From assembly GCF_039531105.1 (NCBI RefSeq), contig NZ_BAAAPK010000001.1, positions 2,108,001 through 2,172,000 on the forward strand: DNA of 64,000 nucleotides, read 5' to 3'. Origin of the DNA: Microbacterium lacus (GTDB taxonomy: Bacteria > Actinomycetota > Actinomycetes > Actinomycetales > Microbacteriaceae). The position numbers were made by a program, and so were the translations under genes. Below are positions 24,634 to 36,912 of the stretch, one piece after another. The notes under the pieces were generated by a model, which did not search any database, was not told where the DNA came from, and saw only the letters and a program-made list of their open reading frames with translations. Every line of letters begins with the position of its first letter. Positions within the stretch are counted from its first letter, which is position 1.

Positions 24634-26238
24634 CTACGGCTCGGTGATCTCGATCTGGCGGAAGAGATCTGCCTGGACCGCGGCGTGCAGCTCGGTCAGC
24701 ATCTCCTCGGGCACGGGCGAGTCGACCGTGAGGACGGACAGGGCACGACCGGAGGCGTCCGGGTGCGCGACCTGGAGTCCTGCGATGTTGATGCCGGCAT
24801 CGCCGAGACGCTGCCCGTAGATCGCGACGATTCCCGGGCGGTCGGCATACCGCATCACGATGTGGTGCTGCTCGAACGGCACCTCGATCTCGTACCCGTT
24901 GATGCCGACGACCTTCGGCACCATGCGGGTGCCCGCCAGCGTCCCCGCGACCGTGAGCACGGTCCCGTCCGCGAGCGTCCCGCGCAGGACGGTGAGGTTG
25001 CGGTAGAGCGGGCTGTCCGCTTCGACGACGAGCCGCGTCTCGATGCCCCGCTGCTCGGCGAACAGCGGCGCATTCACGTACGAGACGTTCTCGCTGACGA
25101 TGTTCGTCAGGATGCCCTTGAGCGCCGCGAGCCGGTACACGCTGACGTCGTAGGCGGCGAGCTCGCCCCGGACCTCGATGTCCAGGCTCGTGACGGCGGC
25201 GTGCGCAAGACCCGTGAAGAACTGTCCGAGCTTCTCGACCAGGGCGATCCCCGGGCGCACGAACGGATCGATGATGCCGCCCGCGACGTTCACGGCGTCC
25301 GGGACCAGATCGCCTTCGAGTGCCAGTTTGACCGACCGGGCGACCGAGATGCCGGCCTTCTCCTGCGCCTCGTCGGTACTGGCGCCCAAGTGCGGCGTGA
25401 CGACGACGTTCGGAAGGTCCAGCAGCGCCGCCGCCGTGGACTCGGCGACGGGAGGCTCGGACGTGAACACGTCGAGGCCGGCACCGGCGATCACCCCGTC
25501 CACGAGCGCCGTGCGCAGCGCGACCTCGTCGATGAGACCACCCCGGGCGACGTTGATCACGTAGGCCGACGGCTTCATCAGGGCGAGCTGCTCGGCGCCG
25601 ATCATGCCGGTGGTCTCCGGCGTCTTCGGCATGTGCACCGTCACGAAGTCGCTCTGGCGCAGCACGTCATCGAACGGCAGGAGCTCGACCTGCAGCTGCT
25701 GGGCGCGCGCGGGCGTGACGTAGGGGTCATAGCCCACCACACGCACGCCGAAGGCGCGCAGCCGCTCGGCGATCAGGGCGCCGATGCGCCCGAGTCCGAC
25801 GATGCCGACGGTCTTCTCGAACAGCTCGGTGCCGGTGTAGGCGCTGCGCTTCCACTGGCCCGCGGCAAGAGAAGCGTGCGCGGCCGGGATGTGCCGGGCG
25901 AGGCTCAGGATGTGCCCGATCGTCAGCTCGGCTGCGGAGATGATGTTCGATGTGGGCGCGTTCACGACCATCACACCCGCGGTCGTGGCCGCCTTGATGT
26001 CGACGTTGTCCAGGCCCACGCCGGCTCGGGCGACGATCTTCAGCACGGGAGCGGCGGCGATCGCCTCCGCATCGATCTGCGTCGCCGACCGCACGAGCAC
26101 GGCGCTGGCGTCGGCGAGACCGGCCAGGAGCGCGGGGCGGTCAGTCCCGTCGATCTGGCGGATCTCGAAGTCCGGACCGAGCGCGTCGATCGTGGCGGGA
26201 GAGAGTTCTTCGGCGATGAGCACGACGGGCTTCGTCAC
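24634..26238 (-). CDS. serA: D-3-phosphoglycerate dehydrogenase
   Basis: The protein has 534 residues, the long actinobacterial form. Domains are the substrate/NAD dehydrogenase (VGIVGLGRIG, NVARGGLIDE, TPHLGASTDEAQ) to about 310, an allosteric substrate-binding domain, and a C-terminal ACT domain (HHIVMRYADRPGIVAIYGQRLG) for serine feedback. It catalyses the first step of serine synthesis. A GTG at 26238 with AAGGA upstream is the likely start; the next in-frame upstream starts give non-homologous residues. It abuts the convergent tetR gene. Confidence 0.95.
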   Translation of the reverse strand: MTKPVVLIAEELSPATIDALGPDFEIRQIDGTDRPALLAGLADASAVLVRSATQIDAEAIAAAPVLKIVARAGVGLDNVDIKAATTAGVMVVNAPTSNIISAAELTIGHILSLARHIPAAHASLAAGQWKRSAYTGTELFEKTVGIVGLGRIGALIAERLRAFGVRVVGYDPYVTPARAQQLQVELLPFDDVLRQSDFVTVHMPKTPETTGMIGAEQLALMKPSAYVINVARGGLIDEVALRTALVDGVIAGAGLDVFTSEPPVAESTAAALLDLPNVVVTPHLGASTDEAQEKAGISVARSVKLALEGDLVPDAVNVAGGIIDPFVRPGIALVEKLGQFFTGLAHAAVTSLDIEVRGELAAYDVSVYRLAALKGILTNIVSENVSYVNAPLFAEQRGIETRLVVEADSPLYRNLTVLRGTLADGTVLTVAGTLAGTRMVPKVVGINGYEIEVPFEQHHIVMRYADRPGIVAIYGQRLGDAGINIAGLQVAHPDASGRALSVLTVDSPVPEEMLTELHAAVQADLFRQIEITEP

Positions 26239-26370
26239 GACAGCGGATCCTTTGGAGCGTGGGCGCGCGAATCGCGGCCGAACAGACGAGTGGATGCTGC
26301 GCCGCACGCCATCGGGGCGCATTCACTCACACTCTATCGGCTCGCCCCGTGAGGACCCGCCCGTATGACG

Positions 26371-26385
26371 GCCGGGACACCCGGC
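26371..26385 (-). terminator. Short hairpin at the end of the small membrane-protein operon
   Basis: GCCGGG-ACA-CCCGGC is a 6-bp stem touching the stop codon of the 26385-26756 gene. There is no T-run. The remaining space to the serA start (about 130 bp) shows nothing else I can support. Confidence 0.3.
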
Positions 26386-26756
26386 TACGCCAGCAGCGAG
26401 GCGTAGTTCAGTTCGGTGTACGCGACGACGTTGAGCCAGAACACGGCGGTCAGGGCGAGCCCCGTGAGCAGGACGAGGATCAGATAGTGGGCCGGACGTC
26501 GATACCCGATCGCGAACGCGGCTGCGAACGCGGCGATCGGGAAGATGACCGCGAGGATCCAGATGACCCAGCCGATCGGGCTCAGCACGAAACCGTTCTC
26601 GCCCGCGAACTGCACGCTCTGGATCAGGTTTCCGAGAGCGTTCCAGACCGCGTAGGCGTAGAAGAGCCCGAAGCCGCCCGCGATCGTGGCCACGAGCCAG
26701 GTCGGTGTTCGGCGCGGGACGTTCGCGGTCTCCGGTGGGACGGCATCCCCGCTCAT
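26385..26756 (-). CDS. Small three-helix membrane protein
   Basis: The protein has 123 residues with a short polar N-terminus and three hydrophobic helices (WLVATIAGGFGLFYAYAVW, GWVIWILAVIFPIAAFAAAF, YLILVLLTGLALTAVFWLNVV). I do not recognise it. Its start overlaps the stop of the preceding membrane protein gene (ATGA), so the two are translationally coupled and probably form a complex. Confidence 0.65.
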   Translation of the reverse strand: MSGDAVPPETANVPRRTPTWLVATIAGGFGLFYAYAVWNALGNLIQSVQFAGENGFVLSPIGWVIWILAVIFPIAAFAAAFAIGYRRPAHYLILVLLTGLALTAVFWLNVVAYTELNYASLLA

Positions 26757-27253
26757 GAGCCCACCGCCCCGATCATCACGAAGGGCCACGGCAGCAGGAG
26801 CGCCACGCCGCCGATGAGCCACGCGAAACGCACCCATGCCTTCCCCCCGGCCGTCAGGAGGTAGACCGTGGCGAACCAGAGTGGCGCTGCGAGCACGGCG
26901 AGCCAGAAGCTCCCCTGGAACATCACATCGGTCACCAGGTAGGCGGCGCGACCCTGCAGGCGCAGTCCGCCGATCGCCCAGCCGAGGGCGTACAGCAGGT
27001 ACACGCCGCCGAGGATCCCGAGCGACACGAGCGTCACGTTGCCCATGGGAGCCTTCACCACGGGCTCCCCCGCCGCCGCGGCATCCGCCGCCGAACCGGT
27101 CGAGACAGCGCCGACGTTCTCGCTCCCGCGTCCGACGGGCGTGAAGCCCTCGGGAAGAGTGGCGGGAGCGGCATCCTGGGTCTGCCCCACGGCGAGCGTC
27201 GGGTCGTCGTCGCCGTCCCAGGAGAGCGCGTCGTCGTCTGTGCCGCGGGCCAT
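26753..27253 (-). CDS. Membrane protein with acidic N-terminal tail
   Basis: The protein has 166 residues. About 70 N-terminal residues are acidic and alanine-rich with no clear fold (MARGTDDDALSWDGDDDPT). Three hydrophobic helices follow (LVSLGILGGVYLLYALGWAI, FWLAVLAAPLWFATVYLL, AWLIGGVALLLPWPFVMIGA). I do not recognise the family. The ATG at 27253 is supported by TACGCT 6 nt upstream. It is coupled to the next gene by a 4-nt overlap. Confidence 0.65.
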   Translation of the reverse strand: MARGTDDDALSWDGDDDPTLAVGQTQDAAPATLPEGFTPVGRGSENVGAVSTGSAADAAAAGEPVVKAPMGNVTLVSLGILGGVYLLYALGWAIGGLRLQGRAAYLVTDVMFQGSFWLAVLAAPLWFATVYLLTAGGKAWVRFAWLIGGVALLLPWPFVMIGAVGS

Positions 27254-27259
27254 GGTGCC

Positions 27260-27265
27260 AGCGTA
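27260..27265 (-). promoter_or_regulatory. -10 box TACGCT of leaderless membrane-protein operon
   Basis: TACGCT on the minus strand lies 6 nt before the ATG at 27253. Confidence 0.5.
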
Positions 27266-27322
27266 GCCGCGCGAATAGACCGATCCGACCCTCGGCGCTC
27301 CGGCGCGTGCTGTACTGGCGGG

Positions 27323-28219
27323 ATGACGGCGATGCGGGATCGGTGGCGGTCGCACCTGTTGCAGACGCTGTCCGGCACCGACGACGGCTCGCCGCCGTGG
27401 GTCAGGCAGCTCGCCGAGGGCACGGATGCCGGGTACTTCGGTCCCGGGTCGGCGTCATGGGCCGTGCACGGCGGCATGGCCACGATGGTCGCCGGCATCC
27501 GCGCCCTGCTCGTGCAGGCGATGCACCCGGGTGCGATGGCGGGCGTTCACGACTGGTCGCGGTATCGGGAGGATCCGCTCGGCAGGCTGACCGGGACGAT
27601 CCGCTGGCTCATCACCGTCACGTTCGGCGATCGCGCGACCGCCGAACGCTCCTCGGCGATGGTGCGCGCGCTCCACGAGCGCGTGCGCGGCACCTACCTC
27701 GACGCGTCTGGGCGCTCCGTGCCTTACAGCGCCGGCGATCCCGACCTGATCGAGTGGGTGCACTTGGCCTTCACCGACGCGTTCCTGACGTGCCACGAGA
27801 TCTGGGAGACGGAGATCCCGGGCGGACCGGACGCGTACGTGCGGGAATGGGCCGTGGCCGGAGAGCTCATCGGCCTCACCGATCCCCCGCTCACCGCCGC
27901 GGACATGCGGGCGCGCCTACGCGGCTTCTCCGAGGCCGGCACCCTGCGGGCGGATGACCGCGTGCACGACGTCGTGCGCTTCATCCGCCGGCCTCCCCTC
28001 GTCCCCGGGATGCTGCCGGCGTACCGGATCATGTTCCAGGGCGCGATCGCCTCGCTCGATCCCTCGCAGCGCGCGATGCTCGGCCTCGGTCGTCCAGCTC
28101 CGCTGGCGGTGCCGGCGACCGGCCTGGTGCTGCGGTCCGCCCGGTCGCTCCTGGGCGAGCGGTCCACGTCGGAGGAGGCCGCGCTGACGCGCATCGCACG
28201 CCTGCGCGAGATGACCTGA
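27323..28219 (+). CDS. Oxygenase MpaB-family (DUF2236) protein
   Basis: The protein has 298 residues. The DUF2236/MpaB pattern is present: SWAVHGGMATMVAGIRALLVQAMHPGAMAGVHDWSRYREDPLGRL, then HLAFTDAFLTCHEIW, with the conserved histidines that bind heme in the latex-clearing-protein and MpaB branch. The substrate is unknown. TGTACT lies 6 nt before the ATG, a weak leaderless-type box. It converges on the gene at 28224 with a 4-bp gap. Confidence 0.82.
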   Translation: MTAMRDRWRSHLLQTLSGTDDGSPPWVRQLAEGTDAGYFGPGSASWAVHGGMATMVAGIRALLVQAMHPGAMAGVHDWSRYREDPLGRLTGTIRWLITVTFGDRATAERSSAMVRALHERVRGTYLDASGRSVPYSAGDPDLIEWVHLAFTDAFLTCHEIWETEIPGGPDAYVREWAVAGELIGLTDPPLTAADMRARLRGFSEAGTLRADDRVHDVVRFIRRPPLVPGMLPAYRIMFQGAIASLDPSQRAMLGLGRPAPLAVPATGLVLRSARSLLGERSTSEEAALTRIARLREMT

Positions 28220-28223
28220 GCTC

Positions 28224-28631
28224 TCAGATCGCGCGGACGCGGTTGTTGCGCGGGTCGTGTGTCATCTCAGCCAGACCGAGCGCCTCGAGGAGCGGCGGGA
28301 GGTACATGCCGAACCGGCCTCGATATCCCTTCCGCAGGCCGTACCAGCCGCCGACCGGATTGCTCTGACTGCGACCCCACGCCTCCACCGACCCCTCAGC
28401 GGCCGGCTTCTGCTCATCGGCTGCGCCGAGGGGAACCCACTCCTCCTGCGCGCGGAGCCAGTTCGTGAGATCCTCCACGGCCCTCAACCGATACGTCAAC
28501 CGCGTCGATCCGACCTGGCAGACGAGCGCCGGAGGGTCCGCGTCCTCATCGCGGTACATCGTGTACGCAGAGGTTCCCGGCGCAGTGGTCAGCCGCCACG
28601 GATCGTCCCTCGTGCCGCTTCCCTCGCTCAT
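28224..28631 (-). CDS. Hypothetical protein, 135 aa
   Basis: The protein begins MSEGSGTRDDPWRLTTAPGTSAYTMYRDE and ends LGLAEMTHDPRNNRVRAI. The middle holds RLRAVEDLTNWLRAQEEWVPLGAADEQKPAAEGSVEAW and GWYGLRKGYRGRFGMYLPPLLE, suggesting a small alpha/beta protein related to helicase-associated or DNA-binding hypotheticals, but this is not certain. GGAGG lies 5 nt before the ATG and is part of a hairpin at 28636-28653. Confidence 0.65.
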   Translation of the reverse strand: MSEGSGTRDDPWRLTTAPGTSAYTMYRDEDADPPALVCQVGSTRLTYRLRAVEDLTNWLRAQEEWVPLGAADEQKPAAEGSVEAWGRSQSNPVGGWYGLRKGYRGRFGMYLPPLLEALGLAEMTHDPRNNRVRAI

Positions 28632-28635
28632 CGGG

Positions 28636-28653
28636 ACCTCCCGTTCGGGAGGT
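28636..28653 (-). promoter_or_regulatory. Hairpin containing the Shine-Dalgarno sequence of the 28631 gene
   Basis: ACCTCCCG-TT-CGGGAGGT is fully self-complementary. On the minus strand its 3' arm is the GGGAGGT ribosome-binding site 4 nt before the ATG, so folding would hide it. Confidence 0.45.
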
Positions 28654-28680
28654 TACTCCGCCCACCGGCGATACAGAAGT

Positions 28681-28723
28681 GGCCCGGTTCCGCTCCTCGG
28701 GGTGCAAGGAGCGGAACCGGGCC
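28681..28723 (-). terminator. Terminator of the ilv operon
   Basis: A perfect 16-bp stem (GGCCCGGTTCCGCTCC and its complement) with an 11-nt loop lies 37 bp after the ilvC stop codon. Confidence 0.8.
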
Positions 28724-28760
28724 GAAGCCGTGCCGGATCGGACGGCGGTCTCAGGGACGG

Positions 28761-32137
<3,377 letters not shown>

Positions 32138-32180
32138 GATGATGGTCCTCTGTCGGGGATGAAAGAGCAGGAAGTCGGGC

Positions 32181-33887
32181 CTATCCCGTGACCGCGCCCT
32201 CCGCAGCGGAGCGCACGAGCTTGGAGTACTTGGCCAGGACGCCACGGGTATAGCGCGGAGGAAGCGGCTCCCAGCCGGAGCGGCGGGAGTCAAGCTCAGC
32301 CTCATCGACGAGTAGGTCGAGAGTGCGAGCCGCGATATCGACCCGTATCAGATCACCATCGCGCACGAAGGCGATCGGACCTGCGTCCACCGCTTCGGGT
32401 GCTATGTGGCCGATGCACAGGCCGGTTGTGCCGCCTGAGAATCTGCCGTCTGTCAAGAGTAGTACATCTTTTCCGAGCCCCGCGCCCTTGATGGCGGCGG
32501 TCACGGCCAGCATCTCGCGCATGCCGGGGCCGCCCTTGGGGCCCTCGTAGCGGATCACGACGACATCGCCGGCCGAGATCTCGCCCGCTTCCAGCGCATC
32601 CATCGCGGCGCGTTCGCGTTCGAAGACGCGCGCCGGACCCTCGAACACGTCGGAGTCGAAGCCCGCTGACTTGACGACCGCGCCCTCGGGCGCGATCGAG
32701 CCGTGCAGGATCGTGATGCCGCCCTTCTCGTGGATCGGGTTGTCGAAGGAGTGGATGACGGTGCCGTCCACCGGGTCGGGGTTCAGGTCAGCGAGGTTCT
32801 CCGCGAGCGTCTTGCCGGTCACCGTGAGCGCATCGCCGTGGAGCAGTCCCTCGTCGAGCATCGCCTTCATGATGACGGGGATGCCGCCGTGGCGGTCGAC
32901 GTCGTTCATGACGTACTGCCCGAAGGGCTTCATGTCCGCCACGTGCGGCACCTTGTCGCCGATGCGGTTGAAGTCGTGGAGAGTGAGTTCGACCTCGGCC
33001 TCGTTCGCGATCGCGAGCAGGTGCAGCACGACGTTCGTCGATCCGCCGAGCGCCATCGCGAGGGCGATCGCGTTCTCGAATGCCTCCGGCGTCAGGATGT
33101 CCCGCGTCGTGATGCCGAGCTTGAGCAGGTTGACCACGGCCTCACCCGAGCGGTGGGCGAAATAGTCGCGGCGGCGGTCGGCGGCGGGCGGCGCCGCGGA
33201 GCCGGGCAGACTCAGACCGAGCGCCTCGGCGACGGAGGCCATCGTGTTGGCCGTGTACATCCCGCCGCACGCGCCTTCGCCCGGCGCGATCGCGCACTCG
33301 ATGCGCTTGAGGTCCTCCTGGCTCATCTTCCCCGCGAGGCACGCTCCGACCGCCTCGAACGAGTCGATGATCGTGACGTCCTTCTCGGTGCCGTCGGAGA
33401 GCTTCACCCAGCCCGGCGCGATCGATCCGGCGTAGAGGAAGACGCTGGACAGGTCCAGGCGCGCGCTGGCCATCAGCATCCCCGGGATGGACTTGTCGCA
33501 GCCGGCCAGCAGCACGGTGCCGTCCAGGCGCTCGGCCATCACGACCGTCTCGACGGAGTCGGCGATGACCTCGCGGCTCACGAGCGAGAAATGCATGCCC
33601 TCGTGACCCATCGAGATGCCGTCCGACACCGAGATCGTTCCGAACTGCAGCGGATAGCCGCCGCCCGAGTGCACGCCCTCCTTCGCACCCTGCGCGAGGC
33701 GATCGAGGCTCAGGTTGCAGGGGGTGATCTCGTTCCAGCTGGAGGCGATGCCGATCTGCGGCTTGTCCCAGTCGGCGTCCCCCATGCCGACGGCGCGGAG
33801 CATGCCTCGCGACGTCGTGGCTTCGATGCCGTCCGTGACGACACGGCTGCGGGGTTTGATGTCGATGGAGTTCTCAGGACCGGGCAT
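32181..33887 (-). CDS. ilvD: Dihydroxyacid dehydratase
   Basis: The protein has 568 residues. Iron-sulfur ligands and family signatures are present: [25 protein letters not shown] and [14 protein letters not shown]; the substrate Ser lies in [19 protein letters not shown]. It makes 2-keto acids for valine, isoleucine and leucine. The ATG is preceded by TAGACT at 6 nt, so it probably has its own leaderless promoter even though it follows otsB by 9 bp. Confidence 0.97.
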   Translation of the reverse strand: MPGPENSIDIKPRSRVVTDGIEATTSRGMLRAVGMGDADWDKPQIGIASSWNEITPCNLSLDRLAQGAKEGVHSGGGYPLQFGTISVSDGISMGHEGMHFSLVSREVIADSVETVVMAERLDGTVLLAGCDKSIPGMLMASARLDLSSVFLYAGSIAPGWVKLSDGTEKDVTIIDSFEAVGACLAGKMSQEDLKRIECAIAPGEGACGGMYTANTMASVAEALGLSLPGSAAPPAADRRRDYFAHRSGEAVVNLLKLGITTRDILTPEAFENAIALAMALGGSTNVVLHLLAIANEAEVELTLHDFNRIGDKVPHVADMKPFGQYVMNDVDRHGGIPVIMKAMLDEGLLHGDALTVTGKTLAENLADLNPDPVDGTVIHSFDNPIHEKGGITILHGSIAPEGAVVKSAGFDSDVFEGPARVFERERAAMDALEAGEISAGDVVVIRYEGPKGGPGMREMLAVTAAIKGAGLGKDVLLLTDGRFSGGTTGLCIGHIAPEAVDAGPIAFVRDGDLIRVDIAARTLDLLVDEAELDSRRSGWEPLPPRYTRGVLAKYSKLVRSAAEGAVTG

Positions 33888-33893
33888 CCTGAA

Positions 33894-33899
33894 AGTCTA
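33894..33899 (-). promoter_or_regulatory. -10 box TAGACT of leaderless ilvD, sharing the otsB stop codon
   Basis: TAGACT lies 6 nt before the ilvD ATG. Its first three bases are the TAG stop codon of otsB. Confidence 0.5.
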
Positions 33900-34682
33900 T
33901 TGCCGCGACGATGCCCGCATCCGTGCCAGCGCGCTCAACGCGTCGGCCAATTCTTGGATGCTTCCGACACGCACCGAAGCCGCCGTCTGGCCGTCGCCGA
34001 CGCGGATGCCGAGATCGGCATCCCCGAGGCTCGCCAGTGCGTCCTCGTCCGTGACGTCGTCTCCCGCGAACAGCACCGCGGTCGCGCCGAGCCGCTCGCG
34101 CAGCGCCGCGATGGCGGAGTCCTTGCCCTCGTGGCGGAAGGAGTACTCGACGATGTTGTGGCCGGTGCGGCGCCGCCAGTGCGGCGCCCGTTCGGCCACG
34201 AGCCGGTCGGCGGCGTCGCGTGCGGTGGCGGCGTCCGCGGCGCTCGCGACGCGGGTGTGGATGCCGAATCCGTACGTCTTCGGCTCGACCCACACTCCGT
34301 CCAGGTCCGCCAACCGCGAGGTGAGCTCTTCGCGGAGCGCGTCGCGGAGCGCGTCGGCCGCCGCGTCGCCGGCGGTGGCCACCTGTCCTTCGCCGGGCAC
34401 CCAGAATTCGGCCCCGTGCGATCCGGCGAGGTACACGGGCGAGTCGTCGCCGTGCTCCGCGATCTCCCGCAGATCGTGCAGGCTCCGGCCCGAGACGAAG
34501 GCGACCGGCGTATCCGCAAGGTCTGCCAGCGCTGCGACGGCGGCCGCCGCCTCCGGCAGCGCCCGAGCACTCATCGGGTCGTCCTCGAGCGGAGCGAGCG
34601 TGCCGTCGAAGTCGAGTGCGACCAGGAGCCGATCGGATGCCGCGACCCGGGCCAGTGCGCCGTGGAGGGACCCGCCGCTCAC
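33897..34682 (-). CDS. otsB: Trehalose-6-phosphate phosphatase
   Basis: The protein has 261 residues. HAD motifs are LVALDFDGTLAPLEDDP (nucleophile Asp), the VAFVSGRSLHDL segment, and AGDDVTDEDALASLG. It removes phosphate from trehalose-6-phosphate. It overlaps otsA by 4 nt (ATGA), so the two are translationally coupled. Confidence 0.94.
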   Translation of the reverse strand: MSGGSLHGALARVAASDRLLVALDFDGTLAPLEDDPMSARALPEAAAAVAALADLADTPVAFVSGRSLHDLREIAEHGDDSPVYLAGSHGAEFWVPGEGQVATAGDAAADALRDALREELTSRLADLDGVWVEPKTYGFGIHTRVASAADAATARDAADRLVAERAPHWRRRTGHNIVEYSFRHEGKDSAIAALRERLGATAVLFAGDDVTDEDALASLGDADLGIRVGDGQTAASVRVGSIQELADALSALARMRASSRQ

Positions 34683-36106
34683 GCGTCGACTCCGGACCGG
34701 CCCGCGCCGTGGAACTGCGCGAGTGCCTCCAGGAATTCGCGGGACCAGTCCTCGACGCTGTGTTCGAGCACTCGGCGCCGCGCCGCGCGCATGCGTCGCC
34801 CCTGCTCGGCGGGCGCCATCTCGACCGCGCGCATCATGGCCTCCTTGAGGCCCTCGATGTCGTGCGGATTGACCCGCAGGGCGGTGCCGAGTTCATCGGC
34901 GGCGCCGGCGAATTCGCTCAGGATCAGGACGCCGCGGTTGTCCACCCGGGACGCGACGTATTCCTTCGCCACGAGGTTCATGCCGTCGCGCAGGGCCGTC
35001 ACGAGCATGACGTCGGCCGCGAGGAACAGGGCGACCATCTCCTCGCGCGGGTAGGCCTGATGGAGATAGCGGATCGCCGTGTGCCCCATCGTGTCGAAAT
35101 CGCCGTTGATGCGTCCGACCGTGAGTTCGATCTCGTCGCGCAACTGAATGTAGGCGGCGACGCGCTCGCGGCTGGGGCTCGCGACCTGCACGAGCGTGAC
35201 GTCGTCGACGCTGAGCTTCTCGTCGGTCAGCAGCTCGCCGAACGCCTTCAGGCGATGACGGATCCCCTTGGTGTAGTCGAGACGGTCGACGCCGAGGAAG
35301 ATGCGCTTCGGATTGCCGAGGCTCTCGCGGATCTCACGGGCGCGGGCCTGCACGTCGTCACGGTGTGCGAGCTCGATGTAGGAGGTCGCGTCGATCGAGA
35401 TGGGGAAGGCCTTCGCGAGGGCACGGCGGGTCGTGCCGTCCTTCTCGGGTACGACGATGCCGGAGGCCTTCGTCTCGTACCGCAGCTGACGGCGCACGGC
35501 ACGGGCGAAGTTGCCGGCGTCCGCGACGCGCTGGAAGCCGATGACGTCGGCGCCGAGCAGGCCCTCCAGCACCTGCCGACGCCACGGCAGCTGCGAGTAC
35601 AGACCGTATGCGGGGAACGGAATGTGGTGGAAGTAGCCGATGACCAGATCCGGCCGCAGATCGCGCAGCATCCGCGGCACGAGCTGCAGTTGGTAGTCCT
35701 GTACCCACACCGTGGCTCCCGGCTCCGCCGCGTCGGCGGCCGCCTGCGCGAAGCGGCGGTTCACCCGGACGTACGACTCCCACCAGACTCTCTTGTAGCG
35801 CGGTTCGGCGATCACGTCGTGGTACAGCGGCCAGATCGTGTCGTTCGAGAAACCCTCGTAGTACAGCTCCACGTCCTCCGCGCTCAGCGTGACGGGCACG
35901 AGCATCGTGCCGTCGAACTCGAACGGGTCCAGATCGACGTCGGGCTGACCGGCCCAGCCCACCCACGCGCCGTCGGCCTTCTTCATCACCGGTTCCAGCG
36001 CGGTCACCAGGCCACCGGGAGAACGACGCCACTCCCCCTCTCCGGCGTCGGAGACGCGGTCCACCGGGAGGCGGTTGGCGACGACGACGAACTCGGCCTT
36101 GTGCAC
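34679..36106 (-). CDS. otsA: Trehalose-6-phosphate synthase (GT20)
   Basis: The protein has 475 residues. It begins FVVVANRLPVDRV, has the sugar-nucleotide and glucose-6-phosphate sites WVQDYQLQLVPRMLRDLRPD and IGYFHHIPFP, and the LGVDRLDYTKGI motif. It joins UDP-glucose (or GDP-glucose) and glucose-6-phosphate. A GTG start (HKAEFVV) is preceded by AGGAG. TTGACA occurs at 36149-36154 on this strand, but no good -10 box is at the right distance. Confidence 0.95.
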   Translation of the reverse strand: MHKAEFVVVANRLPVDRVSDAGEGEWRRSPGGLVTALEPVMKKADGAWVGWAGQPDVDLDPFEFDGTMLVPVTLSAEDVELYYEGFSNDTIWPLYHDVIAEPRYKRVWWESYVRVNRRFAQAAADAAEPGATVWVQDYQLQLVPRMLRDLRPDLVIGYFHHIPFPAYGLYSQLPWRRQVLEGLLGADVIGFQRVADAGNFARAVRRQLRYETKASGIVVPEKDGTTRRALAKAFPISIDATSYIELAHRDDVQARAREIRESLGNPKRIFLGVDRLDYTKGIRHRLKAFGELLTDEKLSVDDVTLVQVASPSRERVAAYIQLRDEIELTVGRINGDFDTMGHTAIRYLHQAYPREEMVALFLAADVMLVTALRDGMNLVAKEYVASRVDNRGVLILSEFAGAADELGTALRVNPHDIEGLKEAMMRAVEMAPAEQGRRMRAARRRVLEHSVEDWSREFLEALAQFHGAGRSGVDA

Positions 36107-36181
36107 GGAGGACTCCTGACTCGGGGGCTTCCCAGGCTAACAGCGGGCTGTCAAGGGGCCGTGGGGGTTGCGGTCAGCCGA

Positions 36182-36187
36182 TAGCGT
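36182..36187 (+). promoter_or_regulatory. -10 box TAGCGT of leaderless small membrane-protein gene
   Basis: TAGCGT lies 7 nt before the ATG at 36195. Confidence 0.5.
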
Positions 36188-36194
36188 TGTCGGC

Positions 36195-36449
36195 ATGCGC
36201 AAGTACCTCTTCGGAACCGGGCTCGTCAGCGCCGTCATGGGCGGCGTCACTCTGCTGCGGAGCCTGCGCAGCGAGGAGACGTTCACGTGGCGGACGGCGC
36301 TCGCGTGGCTCAGCTGGGGCATCACCCTCGCCCTCGCGATCGGCTCCGTCGTCGACACCCGCCGTGCGTCCCGCGGCAAGCTCATCGCGACGGACTCCCC
36401 CGTCGACGACAATCGCACGGACCTGCTCAAGAAGCGGATCCGCCGCTGA
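36195..36449 (+). CDS. Small two-helix membrane protein
   Basis: The protein has 84 residues: two hydrophobic helices (FGTGLVSAVMGGVTLLRS and TALAWLSWGITLALAIGSVV) with a basic C-terminal tail (DDNRTDLLKKRIRR) in the cytoplasm. I do not recognise it. The start has a leaderless-type promoter. The 3' end overlaps the convergent GNAT gene by 23 bp. Confidence 0.65.
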   Translation: MRKYLFGTGLVSAVMGGVTLLRSLRSEETFTWRTALAWLSWGITLALAIGSVVDTRRASRGKLIATDSPVDDNRTDLLKKRIRR

Positions 36450-36894
36450 CCTCCAGGTCGATCTCGTAGTGCACGAACCCGGTGTCGACGGCCACCCGGT
36501 CATAGAGTCGACGCGCGCGGGCATTCGTGCGCTGAGTGAGCCAATAGACCTTCGGGCTGCCGTTCTCCCGTGCCCACTCCCGGACGTGCGCGATCAGCGA
36601 CTCGCCCGCTCCGGTACCGCGCGCGTCGGGATGGACGAACAGATCCTCCAGGTAGCAATACGGACCGTCCGACCACGTGGACGGGTGCGTGAGCCAGTGC
36701 ACGAAACCCAGGGCCGCGCCCGCTTCGTCGCGGATGAGGGCGCCGTGCACGGCGTCGTCCGCTGACACGAGCCGTGCGAACGTCAGCTCGTTCTGCGCGT
36801 CGGTGAGCTCGGTCTCATAGAACTCGAGGTACGCCCGCCAGAGCGGCATCCATTCGTCGTGATCTTCCGGGGCGAGCGGCGCAATCGCGGACAT
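36427..36894 (-). CDS. GNAT-family N-acetyltransferase
   Basis: The protein has 155 residues. The core CYLEDLFVHPDARGTGAGESLIAHV contains the acetyl-CoA-binding RGTGAG motif, and KVYWLTQRTNARARRLYDRVA is motif B with the typical Asn and Tyr. It resembles the diamine/spermidine acetyltransferase group. The substrate is unknown. TACTCT lies 7 nt before the ATG. Confidence 0.82.
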   Translation of the reverse strand: MSAIAPLAPEDHDEWMPLWRAYLEFYETELTDAQNELTFARLVSADDAVHGALIRDEAGAALGFVHWLTHPSTWSDGPYCYLEDLFVHPDARGTGAGESLIAHVREWARENGSPKVYWLTQRTNARARRLYDRVAVDTGFVHYEIDLEVSGGSAS

Positions 36895-36901
36895 GGTGGC
36901 G

Positions 36902-36907
36902 AGAGTA
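36902..36907 (-). promoter_or_regulatory. -10 box TACTCT of leaderless GNAT gene
   Basis: TACTCT on the minus strand lies 7 nt before the ATG at 36894. Confidence 0.45.
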
Positions 36908-36912
36908 GTCGC

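Noticed and set aside
32138..32180. Leader peptide or riboswitch before ilvB
   Set aside because: Only 43 bp lie between ilvD and ilvB, too short for an attenuator or aptamer.
32703..35054. 783-codon plus-strand open frame opposite ilvD/otsB
   Set aside because: Shadow frame of ilvD and otsB with low-complexity composition.
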